Below are positions 46,501 through 58,143 of a stretch of 64,000 nucleotides of DNA, one piece after another (position 1 is the stretch's first letter; each line of letters begins with the position of its first letter). The notes under the pieces are model-generated. The model worked only from the letters and a program-made list of their open reading frames with translations. It did not search any database and was not told the DNA's origin. The translations under genes and the position numbers were made by a program. This DNA comes from Pelecanus crispus (Eukaryota > Chordata > Aves > Pelecaniformes > Pelecanidae), in NCBI RefSeq assembly GCF_030463565.1, contig NC_134675.1:15707862-15771861 (forward strand), given 5' to 3'.

Positions 46501-47426
46501 GCTCCCTAAATTTATTTTTCTTCCTTCTCTTTGTTATGATATTTTGATGTAGTGTGAACAAAAAACCCCCACAAGTTCCAAACTGAAAGAAAGAAATGTG
46601 AGAGCACAGAAGTTCCTCATCCAGACGTTAGGACATTAATGTTTGTGCTCTTTTATGTATTAACAGCTAAAACATAGGGAAAGCATTAATTTCTATATGC
46701 AGTTGCTTATATTGAGCAATGTTTAATAAAAGCACAGTGCACCCTTTCCTGCTTCTCTGTAGTTACAGTAGTTTAATTGGTAAGTCACTTCTTTGTCCCC
46801 TTAAAACAGGGGCTGCTTTTGGAGAAAATTAAATGTTTAGTAAGTTCTGAGATGGCACAAATTGATCCTATTTTATTTTCTGATTTTCAGAGCTCCCTGG
46901 TCTTTGCCAGAGGACCTGCAGTTCATTTAGAGGGAATTTAAGCCTGATGACAATTAGCTTGCTTTTCTATCACTGCTTATGAATTTCATAGAAATAGTCC
47001 ATCATAAATTAAAAACAGTAAACCAGGAAACAGTATTAGAAAATGCTTTTAAATTACTTCTGTCATTTCATCTGCAGGATACAGTGTCTGAATTACTTAA
47101 AATGAGGAAGAGAGTGCTTACTGTGACATACATGTCACCAGTAAAGCTAAGGTGCTAATCCAGGAAGGCTGGAATATTCATACACTGAATGATAGTGGGA
47201 GAAGTTATTTATCTTCCTTGACATCCAAAAAAAAAAAAACCAACCCAACCAATACTGATTATCCTTCCAAAACTCCACTGTAAACCATATGTTGGATTAC
47301 TACATTAAAAAGTCAGATCATGATCTGCATATCAAAAGTATTTTCAGTTGTTGCTGGGCAGTCCCACATCTTACATGCATCTTTGTGCATCTATGCTCTC
47401 CTGGGACCATTTTCATTACAACCCAA
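46501..47426. other. Spacer between two inverted LTRs
   Basis: 926 bp of AT-rich sequence including a poly-A run at about 47228. No gene recognised. It would form the loop of an inverted repeat made by LTR copies F and G. Confidence 0.5.
47422..47426 (+). repeat. Target site duplication, left (copy G)
   Basis: cccaa directly before the LTR, identical to 48003-48007. Confidence 0.85.
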
Positions 47427-47667
47427 TGTCCTAGTTTCGGCTGGAATAGAGTTAATTTTCTTCCTAGTAGCTGGCATAGTGCTGTGTTTTGGATTTAGTA
47501 GGAGAAGAATGCTGATAACACACTGATGTTTTAGTTTTTGCTAAGTAGTGCTTATGCTAGTCAAGGACTTGTCAGCTTCCCATGCTCTGCCAGGTGCACA
47601 AGAAACTGGGAGGGGGCACAGCCAGAATAGTTGATCCAAACTGACCAAAGGACTATTCCATAGCATA

Positions 47668-47675
47668 TGACGTCA
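47668..47675. promoter_or_regulatory. CRE-like site in LTR copy G
   Basis: Perfect TGACGTCA palindrome eight bases upstream of the TATA box, as in copy F. Confidence 0.6.
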
Positions 47676-47682
47676 TGCCCAG

Positions 47683-47690
47683 TATATAAA
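47683..47690 (+). promoter_or_regulatory. TATA box of LTR copy G
   Basis: TATATAAA followed by a G-rich stretch (ctgggggggg), the core promoter layout shared by all complete family 1 LTRs here. Confidence 0.6.
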
Positions 47691-48002
47691 CTGGGGGGGG
47701 TTGGCCGGGGAGCAGTGACCGCTGCTCGGGAACTGTCTGGGTATCGGTCGGCGGGTGGTGAGCAATTGCATTGTGCATCACTTGCTTTGTATATTATTAT
47801 TATTATTATTATTATATTGTTATTATTACTACTACTATTGTACTTTATTTTGTTTCTTATTAAACTGTTCTTATCTCAACCCAGATCTCAACCCCTTTTC
47901 TCACTCTTACTCCTCCGATTCTCTCCCCCATCCCACCGGGGCAGGGGGAGTGAGTGAGCGGCTGCATGGTGCTTAGTTGCTGGCTGGGGCTAAACCACGA
48001 CA

Positions 48003-48007
48003 CCCAA
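48003..48007 (+). repeat. Target site duplication, right (copy G)
   Basis: cccaa directly after the LTR, identical to 47422-47426. Confidence 0.85.
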
Positions 48008-48439
48008 TAATCCAATTAATCCATTACCTGCACTTAGCCTTTATCAAGACAAAGTGACATACTGATTTTCAAGAATTACACAAACTGACAAAGCAGAATG
48101 TGGCATTCGAATGTAAGTATGCCCAGAAGTCACATTTATTCCCAAGATTCATGAGGCCTTTCTTAGTTTAGACCTGTTTCCTTCTGAGTAGACAGACTCA
48201 TTTATAGAAAAGTGTGTCATACATGGCAAAGACATGGCATGTTTTAAAAAAATTCTCGCTTGGGTGACAGTTTTAAGACATTTGGGTGTATAGTTCCCAC
48301 CGATAGCATAAAAAATACTGCCCATTTCTTCCATGTTAGCACAATTTATTAAGATGCCCTGTTCCACACTGAGTGCGCATATGATATACATACCTATGAA
48401 GAGTGGGATAGCTCCAGCAGACCAATGCAACAGCAGTTT
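48008..48439. other. Intergenic, no recognised feature
   Basis: AT-rich spacer between the solo LTR and an old LINE remnant. Confidence 0.4.
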
Positions 48440-48900
48440 AAGAACATAGATATGTAACAAGCACCATACTGGTGCAAAGGTCCATCCACCCCATTGCTCT
48501 GTGTCCACCAGTGGCCAATATTGGATGCCTACCCAAAATCAAGAGATGATGCATGCATAATATTTGGTCATATGCTCCTAATATCCAACAGTCTGTGGAT
48601 TCTTAGAATCAAAGGAGTGTTTTTGTATTCAATAGCCCATGGTGGCTTTCTCTTCCATGGTTTTGTTTAGTCGCTGCTTAATCATATGCAATTTTTTTGC
48701 ATACATAAGTTCCTATGGTGAGGGACTCCATAATTTAAAAGTACATTGTTTAGATATTGGAAAAGAGAACAGTATAATCCAAAATCTCTTCATGATATTT
48801 ATGAGCTTATCAATGTCTATAATATCTCTTCTGATTTGCCTCTTTCCAGTCCCAGTCTATATAGCTCTTCTATATTTTCAGTCATCTGAGTCTGTTCAGG
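48440..48900 (-). mobile_element. Ancient CR1-like LINE remnant, antisense
   Basis: The + strand order of phrases matches reptile/bird CR1-type 3' ends read in reverse: 'aagaacatagatatg', 'ggtccatccaccccattgctctgtg', 'ccaccagtggccaatattggatgc', 'gggactccataattt' and 'cttttctttccagtcccag'-like text near 48840. These correspond to the 'ggtccatctagcccagtatcctgt...cagtggccaatgccagatgc...gagttccac' landmarks of old CR1 families. It is highly diverged. The 172-codon + strand frame at 48639-49157 overlapping it is antisense to the element and not a gene. Confidence 0.5.
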
Positions 48901-51900
48901 ATCTTATTTATTGGATAGCATTATATTTGTCTAAAAGCATGTTGAATTCTATGCCACCCTCAAAGCAGGTAGGCCTGGCCATGACAAGAGAATGGAGACA
49001 CAGCAATTCACAAACTCATAAATTCAAGTGGGTTGTCTCTTATGAAGTCCCTGTAAGAGAAAATGTGCTTGCTGATAGAGATGCCTTGCTGTCTGCAAAA
49101 CAATCCCTCCACCCCCAAAATGTAGTGTGTGTAGAGAATGCCATGCTCAACTACTAAGCTCGTATTAAAATTGGCAGAAAATTTGCATTGCTGTCATTTT
49201 CCAACTGAGCTTGAATACTAAGCTCAGCTTCAATGACATCACTGTTCAGCACAGGACCACTGCCAGCAATAAACTCAGACTAAGAATGGTAACTGAAATA
49301 TTTATTCACAAACACAATTTCAGGTTACACATGGTCGCTCTCTGCACATGCATTTCTAATTGCATGGAAATTACTTGTTTCCTACTTGGTGTTATTTCTA
49401 CTTCAGTTGCTTGGCTCTTACTCACACTCCTGAAGCCAGACTGCCAGGGGAACAAAGACCAACTCCAGATCTTGGAGCCAGATGTGCTCTTTTCAGTCTG
49501 ATCAATGAGCAAGGTGGAGGGCAGAGCAACTGTCTTGTACTGTTGCTCACAACACTGTGATTTATTGTGCTACCTCCAAAAGGTAAATGAGGTCTTGAGT
49601 CAAAGTGAAGGTTCTAATTGAATTATCCAGCTTCCCAGGTGGAGATGACCTTAAAAGCCCAGACCATGCAAAAAAGATATAATCTGAAAGGAAATCTGGT
49701 TCATGTTGCACATTAACTTGCACATCTTCCTGGGTTTTCCTCTATTTATGACCCAATGAACACAGCATCTGCTATTTTTAATGTCTATTTCTGGTACTGA
49801 CCAGCTAATATAGGAAGCCCTTCTGCTGGAACAAGGAAGGCCTACAGCTGTCTCTTGGGCCATTGGCAGCTCTCAAGCAGTTCAGGTGGGATTCCCACCC
49901 AGGGCTCAGTTGAATGCCCGGCTATGAGGCTGTGCTGCTGTCCTCAGCAATGGGAGGAAACAAACCCAGGGATATGGCGAGGCTGGGGATGCAGTGAGGC
50001 TGGTGTTGCGGTGTGGCCAGCTCTGCCTGGTCCAGCTGCACACCTTGTGCAGTGCAGCGCAGCCTGGCTCTGTCTCAGGCTGCAACCCAGGCATCTGAGC
50101 AGCTGTCGACCCTGCCTGTGATTCCTGCTTGTAAATCCTTCCAGGATATCCCTCTCCCCTGCTATATAGTCACTTGTCCTCTTGTACATCTGATTCTGTG
50201 GCTCTTATCCATATGGGAAATATTTGGATGTAGCTTGTAGGGTCAGGATGGTTGGCCAAATGCTTTGCAAATGTGGCCCTGCCCTACAAAGAAATCAACA
50301 CTGGCAGACCCTTATGGCTGTGTCTTGCCAACAAGGGCAGAGGCTGCCTGTGTGCCATCAGGTTCAGGAAAATCTAGTAGATCCTGTAGGACATAAAAGT
50401 AGACAATGAGTATTTCTATCTTACTGTGAAGAACCTGAGGCAGGGAACTGACAGGGCACGTAATTTCATTTGATTATATCACCATTCCTGACAATTTCCT
50501 CCAGACATTTACCATCCAGAATGCTAAAAAAAAAGGTTCCTCATTTATCATACACATTTGTTTAGCTTCAGCTTCCTGCCACAGAAATGTTTGCTGTTTG
50601 AATTTGCTTAGGTAATAACATTATCCAAACTTTCTGCATAGTTGTTTTAGTTAATATTTTGGTTAATATTACTTGCCATGTGTGCATCATTCACTTCCAA
50701 TGACACCAATAACAAGCATGAAAATAGCAACCCTTATAAATAAAAAGTAATCTACATAAAATTTCAAACAGTGTGATGGAAAGAAAACCCACGCAACTCA
50801 AAAAATGTATCAGACAGCAGTCAGAAAGGGGAAGAAGGATTCTCCTGGGTTTATAACTGGCCACTGTAAAGTAGACCAGCAGAAGGTCTGAAGTGGAAAA
50901 GAGAAATCCTGGCCTACAAAAGTCAACATGCCTTTTAGCTGGTGACTCAAAAAGTCTTTAGAAGCTGGTAGTTCATTTAATCCTCCAAATTTTTTCGAGA
51001 ACAATAGGATAAAGTACAAAGTCCTTTTTCCCATTTTTTAAAAATCTTTCAGTGCTGTAGTTTTGGATGACTCTTGTTTGTAAGAATATTAAAAACCACT
51101 GACTTTGCATGCAGGTGCCAGCTGAAAGTGGACACATTGCTATACTCTACACAGCCTGTTTTGTTGTCCTTTGAAAAATACATTTCTCTTGGTTATGCTG
51201 AACTCCTCGTGAGCTGCTTAAATATTGGCTAAATATCACATCAACATTTAAAAAGCTTCAGACTTGTTTGTATCACTCCCAAGATCAGTGAAGTGAGGTT
51301 TCTTTAAAGAGGAGACTTGGCATATATATCAAACACATTCTCTAAAGATTCATCCAATTGTATAGATGTGTCTTCAGGTCAAAGCTTTGGGGAAAGGGAA
51401 TGAATGACTTTTAAAAAGCACTGGATAACACCTGAGAAGGGGTTATTTCATAGTGCTGTGTCTGAAAACATGTCAATTCTTTTTCAATCTACCTGGATGG
51501 CATGAAGACATGACATATAGATTAAAATACTACAGAAGGTTCAACTTAAATAAAGATCAGAAAATTGAATGCTTGAACTCTGCTTTTAAACCATTCATTA
51601 AAACAATACACACCAACCATGCTTAATCCATTAGATGTAGTGCATATGACAGGCCACCTCTGGAGTTTGAAGTTTTACACATACCGAAAGAAGAAATAAA
51701 GAATGATCTATGGCAGGGAGGTGTTTTGAATATTTTTAACAACATAGTTGAGCCATAATCTGGTGCAATCATTCAACGGGCTGTTCTTTGTACTTGTTCA
51801 GTATTGAGCTGAGTCTAAAGGTGATGGCTTTTATAGTGGTTATAGCAGTATAAATTCATTCCCTTTGGGAATTTTGGTTCAAGTCACAAAACACAGGAAA

Positions 51901-54900
51901 GCAAAAAGGCATCCACTTTCGCTCATTGGCACTTTTCTGTACTCAGAACTTTCCTGAGATAGAGTTAAACCATCAGGAACTGAAGTTTTCCAGTTGTAAC
52001 CTCAATTATAGACCAGCAATTTTAAATCACTGCAAAGCAATGAATACTAGATGGCATTTGAAATCCTGTCCAGCTCATGACTCTTCCCCTAATGGGAAGT
52101 CAGCCAGTCCCTTTATTTCAGTCTTTTTCAATGCACAGACCTTTACATTCTTTTTTCTGAAGGGGTACAGACCCGTTAGAAATTTCATATGTATGTAAAG
52201 AGATATATAAAATATATGGGTTTGCCTATCTCGGTCATCATTTCAAGACCCCTTAGAAGCACACATAGATTCATGCACCGCCCCCCCCCCCCCCCCCCAG
52301 ATCACTAGTTGAAAATCATGTGTCTTTTTTTTTTCTAAGATGAAAAAATCTTCTGTGTGCCTAGCAATGTGCATTCACAAAACAGTGGATTAAGGATGAT
52401 CCTTCTCTTCAGGTTTGTCTTGCTTCAAATTGTTGACTGCTGAATGCTAAGGATATGTGAGCATAATTCTAGTTTGCTTTCTCTTCTGAAAGGAGCTAAG
52501 AATACTGCTGGCATCTTGGGTGGTCCAAAGCTCCTTTGGGTGTCATACCATGTCACTGGACCTACTGAGATGCAGCTGCAGTTTAGGTATTATTATTTAT
52601 ACACAGGCCACTGTACAGCATATAGTAGCTGCAAAAGTACCTTAGAGATTAGGCTGTGGATGTAACAATATAACATTTTCAAGCTTCAGGAAACCGATAC
52701 TTTGATATGGGTTGTATCTTGCAGGCACTCTCAGTAGATCTACTGAGTGAATTCTTATTTGCATCTGGTTGGCCATTGTTTGTGCATCTGTCCTTAGTAA
52801 GGATTCTAAACCCCACTGAACTCACTGGGAATTTGGCAGATTACAGAACAGGATTGGATCAGACCCTTGATTTCCAACAGAAACAATTAAAAAATAAAAG
52901 AAAAAAATTAAAAAGCTTGCTAAATTTGAGTTTCAGTGGAAATGTTTGCCATGGATGGGGAGTGTTAAAGTTTTGGCACATATGAGTATATTTTATGCTT
53001 ACTTCCCCATTCTTTTCCTCTGTTTCAGCTACTTTCGTGTGGTTGCATGATGCAGAGCTGAAAGGGATTAAAAAGCACAATAGAAGGGACACCTGCAGTT
53101 TCTCATTGATTTTTATAGACAGTAATATCCTTTTGACTAGGCTATTTTAACAATCTTGACAAAACATTATATTCCTCCTACAAAGTTCCATAGGATTTTA
53201 CAGGAAGATACACAGACTGTTGACAAATACTGAATCCTATTGGACGTAGCTGAGATAAAAAGTACACTGTTGCTTGCTGTGCAAAATGAACCACCTATGT
53301 TTTCTCAGTTACAGTACCAGGGTATCCAGGAGCAATATTATTAGCCATACACTATAAAAAAGTTTTGCACGCTCTATTTCAAAGCCTGTATAGAATGTTT
53401 TGTAAAATCTGTGGGTTTTAACAGAGGTTTCTCTTTTTGCAGTCCCAATGAAATGAGGCCACAGGGATAAAACACTATGAAATCAAACTACAGAAAAGAG
53501 AACAGTTTTTCTTAAATTCAAGTGGGTGTGACAATTTGCAGTAACCATACAGAGTGCAAGAGAGCTTGCTAGAGTAGTTACTAATGTTCTGATTTGCTTT
53601 ATTTGCACTCTATATTCTTCCATTTATTTCATTCTGATCCCTCTACACTTCTGATATTCACAGCCAGTAAAGAGGAAAATCTAGAAAAGATAATGCAGAA
53701 GATAATGCAGAGCGACAGAGGAGAAAGAAAAGCAGAAAACACGGAGAGAGTAATGCATGCATTATCTTATTAACCTACCTACAACAAAGTCACTGTAAGT
53801 TTGATGTGGTTTGTTACTAGCAGAGGAGAAGCTAATTTCTGTAACTCCAGGCAGGAGAAAGCCCTGACTGGAGCTTGGACGAAATTGGAAATAGTGTAGT
53901 GAATACTCATAGCTTTTAGGTGAGAAATTAGAGTCCTGGGCCTGAGCTCAGTTTCCATCATCTACTGATGATGACAAGGCACAAAGAGGTCACCTTGAGT
54001 AGAGCCTTGGTTTCATCATCAGTTTAGACTGATGTAGGAAGGTAAATAAGGGGCTAATATGGCAGAAGGTACGATTTGTATTGAAGTCATGTTACCATTT
54101 GCAGGAATAACAACTCAGTTGCAAGTAGTTACCATCATTCAACTACCTCTGGGATGGGACTGAGCAAGTACTGGAAGTGCTCAACTTGGGAGAAAAGGAA
54201 ATTAAGGGGAAAATTTCCAGTTTATAGAAAGCCACATAAAGTAAAGCTGACAGCATGCTCTCTAACTTGAAATTTGACCAGGAAAGGAGAGTGAACACAC
54301 CTATGATTTCAAAAAGCACTATGAAACTTTTAATCACCATAGGTGGCAAGGGGCTAATTTTTTCCCCATCATATATACTCTGGATGCCATCATCTTTTAT
54401 ATAGCATTTATCAGCATTATATCTAAATGCTGACATCTAAGAGGCAGTTATATTTCCCATGGGAGGAATAAGAAAGCATGAAGGAAATCCAAGAGTTTGT
54501 GAAAGGAAGTTTGTGGCAGTGAGCTGGTTCAATTGAATGGGCATGCCTTGCAGCATACTGATCTGTTTCTGTAACAAGCACAAACACTTAAAACTCTATC
54601 TTAATGAAGATCTGAAGTACTTCTTTACCCTTACAAGCAAAACTGAAGAGGCTGATGGTCTTAGCTATCTTTTTTTTTTTTAATATTCAAGCTTTACCAT
54701 CCAGCCAGTTTCCTCCAGGTCTGCTATCAGCAATAAACATAAACCAGACAAGGTAGGATGCTTCACATTCACCTTGCCTGGAGGCACAGACTGCTTCATA
54801 CTTGTTGGGGCCATGACCTTCTCTGTGGAACTGCCCTGACAGCACACCTCTGGGAAAGAAGTGCACAAGCTGCAGCTGTGCTAGGTGCAAGTAAAGGATT

Positions 54901-57089
54901 TACCCCATTGCCTGAGGTGAGGTACAGAAGAGATCACTGTCATCGAAAGAAAAAGAACATGACGCACATCTGGAAACTGTAATGACATCAGCCTTTGTTC
55001 CCAAGAAGTTGATAGGTGACAGATTTTTGGAGATGAATGCAGATTTCCCAAGGGAGAAAAAAGAAATGATGGAGGAAACAGAGATCACAGCAAAGTGATT
55101 AAAACTATGGGGCTATACAGGAACACCTCAGATTAAAATGCACACAGAAACTAGTTATTTCCATAGGGGAGATGTGAACTGGATGGAGCCTGGTGGAGCA
55201 GCAAGAATCTAAGACAATATCCATAATTTAGAAAAGACACCAGTGAAGCTTAGCTTGCATCACATGATGAAATGCTCTGTGGTCTTTAAAAGGTAAATTT
55301 TTAGCACAGTAAATGAAAATTTAATCAGTTAGTCATGTCACCCTGAAAATACACCCTGTATACATTAATACTTGAACGTGTGGATAGAAGGGCCTGTCAG
55401 GGCAAAAATATAGTATCTATGCCAGAAAATATTAAGAATAAAAGACTAAATCAAATTAAATTATATGAACATGCAAAAGTTAACTCAAGCTCTAGCTAGT
55501 TGCAAAGCTTACTGTCTGCTTTGCTCTGAGCCTTTGATAACGTTCGATACTCAGCAGCAGAAGTGATTGCTGAATGGAGACAGGACATTTCACAACAGGC
55601 GTTACACCTCTGCTGCTCTCCCTGCACTCCTGAAGCCCTGAATACAGGAGTCGGTGTGGACCTGGTGGTGTATGTCCAATAGAGCTCACACATTTTCCCC
55701 GTTAGCGATATTCTCCAATCTGTCCCATGATTAATTCAACTTCTGTTGTACCCACTGGCAGTGTTATTGCATAGCAGGATACTACAGGGGACTGACTGTG
55801 TTAGCAGTGAAACTTCTAGAAAAAACTTAGATGTTAAACAGCTTGAGCTTTTAAGAAAATTCACAAGCCTCCATACTACACTGACATCTGCAGAATTTTA
55901 ATAGCTTCTGATAAGCTAAAGTTCATTTTACAGTAGTTTTCTTTTTTAAGACTTGAAAATTAAAATGAAAGTAGCTGGTGATTTCCAGTAACTATCCAAA
56001 CTGCCTGCAAGTCTAAAGATAGACTCATAGGACCTGGGTGGAGTGCATGTGAGAAATGTATAAATAAACTCTGGCCTGCTGTTGAAGGCTCAAAAAATTA
56101 GAAGAACCAAATGATGACTTTCTTACAGCAGCAGAAATTAAGCTACAGGGGAACTTCCTATTTGTGAGGTTTCAAAAAATAAATGGGATTGATAGTTATC
56201 CTATCCTACCTGAACACCATGAAAAGTGAAACAATAACAACACATCCAGCTTGTTCCACTGTGTCAGTCATTGTACAATGCTCCTCCCACTGGAAACACT
56301 ACATCCAGGGAGCACTTTGTGATGACTTCGTGCACAGAGCATCATCAACTTGGCTGCAGTCCTTAGGATGCTTTTGTCCCTAGCTGGCATGATATTGCCA
56401 CTCCCAGCACCTGGGAGAGGAGCAGGACACTACTGATTACAACTCTTACTGGTACAAATGCAGACAGACAGACATTACTTCCACATCCCTGTTACTAGTG
56501 GATGGATGATTAATGCATACTGGTATGGTTGGACGTTTTATTATCTCTGGCACAACATTAATTGCTGCTTTTCCTACAGTTGGTCCCATATCTGTAAATG
56601 GAGTTAATGATGATGCCCATGGTGTTCTTTAAACATGGTCACTTTAAACAGGCCCCAGGTGTCTGGCCAGTCTGGGAGGAGCCATTACACCCGCTTTTAT
56701 ACCCAAACTTTTGCGCCACCCATCACCTCACCAAAGAAATTATGGCTGTCTGATTGCAACCCCGGGCAAACATAAGGGAAGCTGAGACTAGGAAGGGGTG
56801 AGGAAAGATGTTCTCTTGAATGTTTGTTTGTTTATATTCTCTGGTTTTTTTTCTTTTCTCAGTACCCAAATCAATACTCAGAAGTTGGTGTTAATAGGCA
56901 GTAGATTAAATGAAGTAAAAATTCCTGCTGTGAGCACAGTCAGCTCTTCACCTGCCATGAGAAGAATGCCTCTGACTGGGCTGGAGACAGAGACCACGTT
57001 GGTGCTGGAAAGACAGCCTGGAACAGATCCCCATGGTGGGACTATCACCTGCACAGCCAGTTTGTGGACACCACAAGATGTGACACTGC
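48901..57089. other. Long intergenic stretch, no recognised gene
   Basis: About 8.2 kb with no exon I can support. A GC-richer patch at about 49.85-50.1 kb gives overlapping open frames on both strands without domains. A poly-C run lies at 52281. The 450 bp before 57090 (from about 56640) are GC-richer and may contain further 5' CR1 or other repeat sequence that I cannot assign. Confidence 0.35.
52281..52298. repeat. Poly-C run, 18 bp
   Basis: Uninterrupted C homopolymer between tgcaccg and agatcac. A second such run is at 12952. Length may be unreliable in the assembly. Confidence 0.9.
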
Positions 57090-57804
57090 AGCTGGGAGGA
57101 GGGCAGACTTTGGCCTCTTCAGGACCCTGGTTGGGAAAGTCCCTTGGGAGGTGGTCCTGAAGGGCAAAGGGGTCCAGGAAGGCTGGGCCCTCTTCAAGAA
57201 GGAAGTCTTAAGGGCGCAGGAGCGGGCTGTCCCCGTGTGTCGTAAGACCAACCGGCGGGGAAATCGACCGGCCTGGCTGAATAGGGAGCTTTTGCGGGGA
57301 CTCAGGGAAAAAAGGAGAGTCTACCACCTTTGGAAGAAGGGGCGGGCAACTCAGGAGGTGTACAGGGATCTTGTTAGGTCCTGCAGGGAGGAAATTAGAA
57401 AGGCAAAAGCCCAGCTAGAACTCAATCTGGCCAGTGCTGTAAAAGACAATAAAAAATGCTTTTATAAGTACATCAGCAATAAAAGGAGAGCCAAGGAGGA
57501 TCTCCATTCTTTGCTGGATGTGGGGGGGAACATTGTCACGGAGGACAAGGAAAAGGCTGAGGTACTTAACGCCGCCTTTGCCTCTGTGTTCAACAGCCAG
57601 ACCGGTCATCCCCAGGGTACTCAGGCCCCTGAGCTAGAGCATAGGGATGGGGACCAGAATGGAGCCCTCATAGCCCAGGAGGAAGCAGTTAATGACCTGC
57701 TATGCCACCTGGACGCTCACAAGTCTACGGGGCCGGATGGGATCCACCCGAGAGTACTGAGGGAGCTGGCGGAGGAGCTTGCCAAGCCACTCTCCATCAT
57801 CTAG
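57090..57804 (+). pseudogene. CR1 ORF2, RT N-terminal part
   Basis: Open frame (from 57064) with RRADFGLFRTLVGKVPWE, RPAWLNRELLRGLREKRR, KKCFYKYISNKRRAKEDL, AEVLNAAFASVF and HKSTGPDGIHPRVLRELAEE, the last being the start of the RT domain. It ends at TAG 57802-57804, inside the domain: the same frame continues with SWLTGEVPDDWR, so this is a disabling nonsense mutation rather than a natural end. Confidence 0.9.
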
Positions 57805-58143
57805 CAGCAGTCCTGGTTAACAGGGGAGGTCCCTGATGACTGGAGGCTTGCCAATGTGACGCCCATCTACAAGAAGGGCCGAAAGGAGGACCCGGGGAAC
57901 TACAGGCCTGTCAGCCTGACCTCGGTGCCGGGGAAGATTATGGAGAGGTTCATCTTGAGTGAACTCCACAGGCAAGTGCAGGTCAACCAGGGGATCAGAC
58001 CCAGCCAGCATGGGTTCATGAAAGGCAGGTCCTGCTTGACCAACCTGATCTTCTTCTATGACCTGGTGACCCGCCTGGTAGATGATGGAAAGGCTGTGGA
58101 TGTCATCTGCCTGGACTTGACACTGGACTTGACAAGCTTTTGA
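57805..58143 (+). pseudogene. CR1 ORF2, RT fingers part
   Basis: Continues in the upstream frame: ANVTPIYKKGRKEDPGNYRP, VSLTSVPGKIMER, GFMKGRSCLTNL and VDVICLDL (first catalytic Asp region). A 12-bp tandem duplication (ctggacttgaca at 58111-58122 and 58123-58134), combined with a small loss, shifts the frame. The next residues, [12 protein letters not shown], continue in another frame. Confidence 0.88.

Larger units (their letters stand above)
47427..48002 (+). mobile_element. Solo LTR, ERV family 1 (copy G)
   Basis: A 576-bp LTR, TGTCCTAGTTTC...ACCACGACA, flanked by a perfect 5-bp target duplication (cccaa). The intact CRE (47668-47675), TATA box (47683-47690), a long ATT run (about 47793-47840) and the cttatctcaaccc motif are present. 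A short local duplication (atctcaaccc repeated near 47871-47893) lies in R. The perfect duplication and preserved CpG-containing sites suggest this is one of the younger insertions in the window. Confidence 0.95.

Noticed and set aside
48639..49157. 172-codon hydrophobic + strand frame that could be read as a membrane protein
   Set aside because: It starts inside an old antisense CR1-like remnant and its hydrophobicity comes from T-rich sequence; no recognisable domain.
52281..52298. Poly-C run as a functional G-quadruplex site
   Set aside because: A pure homopolymer of uncertain assembled length; nothing around it supports a function.
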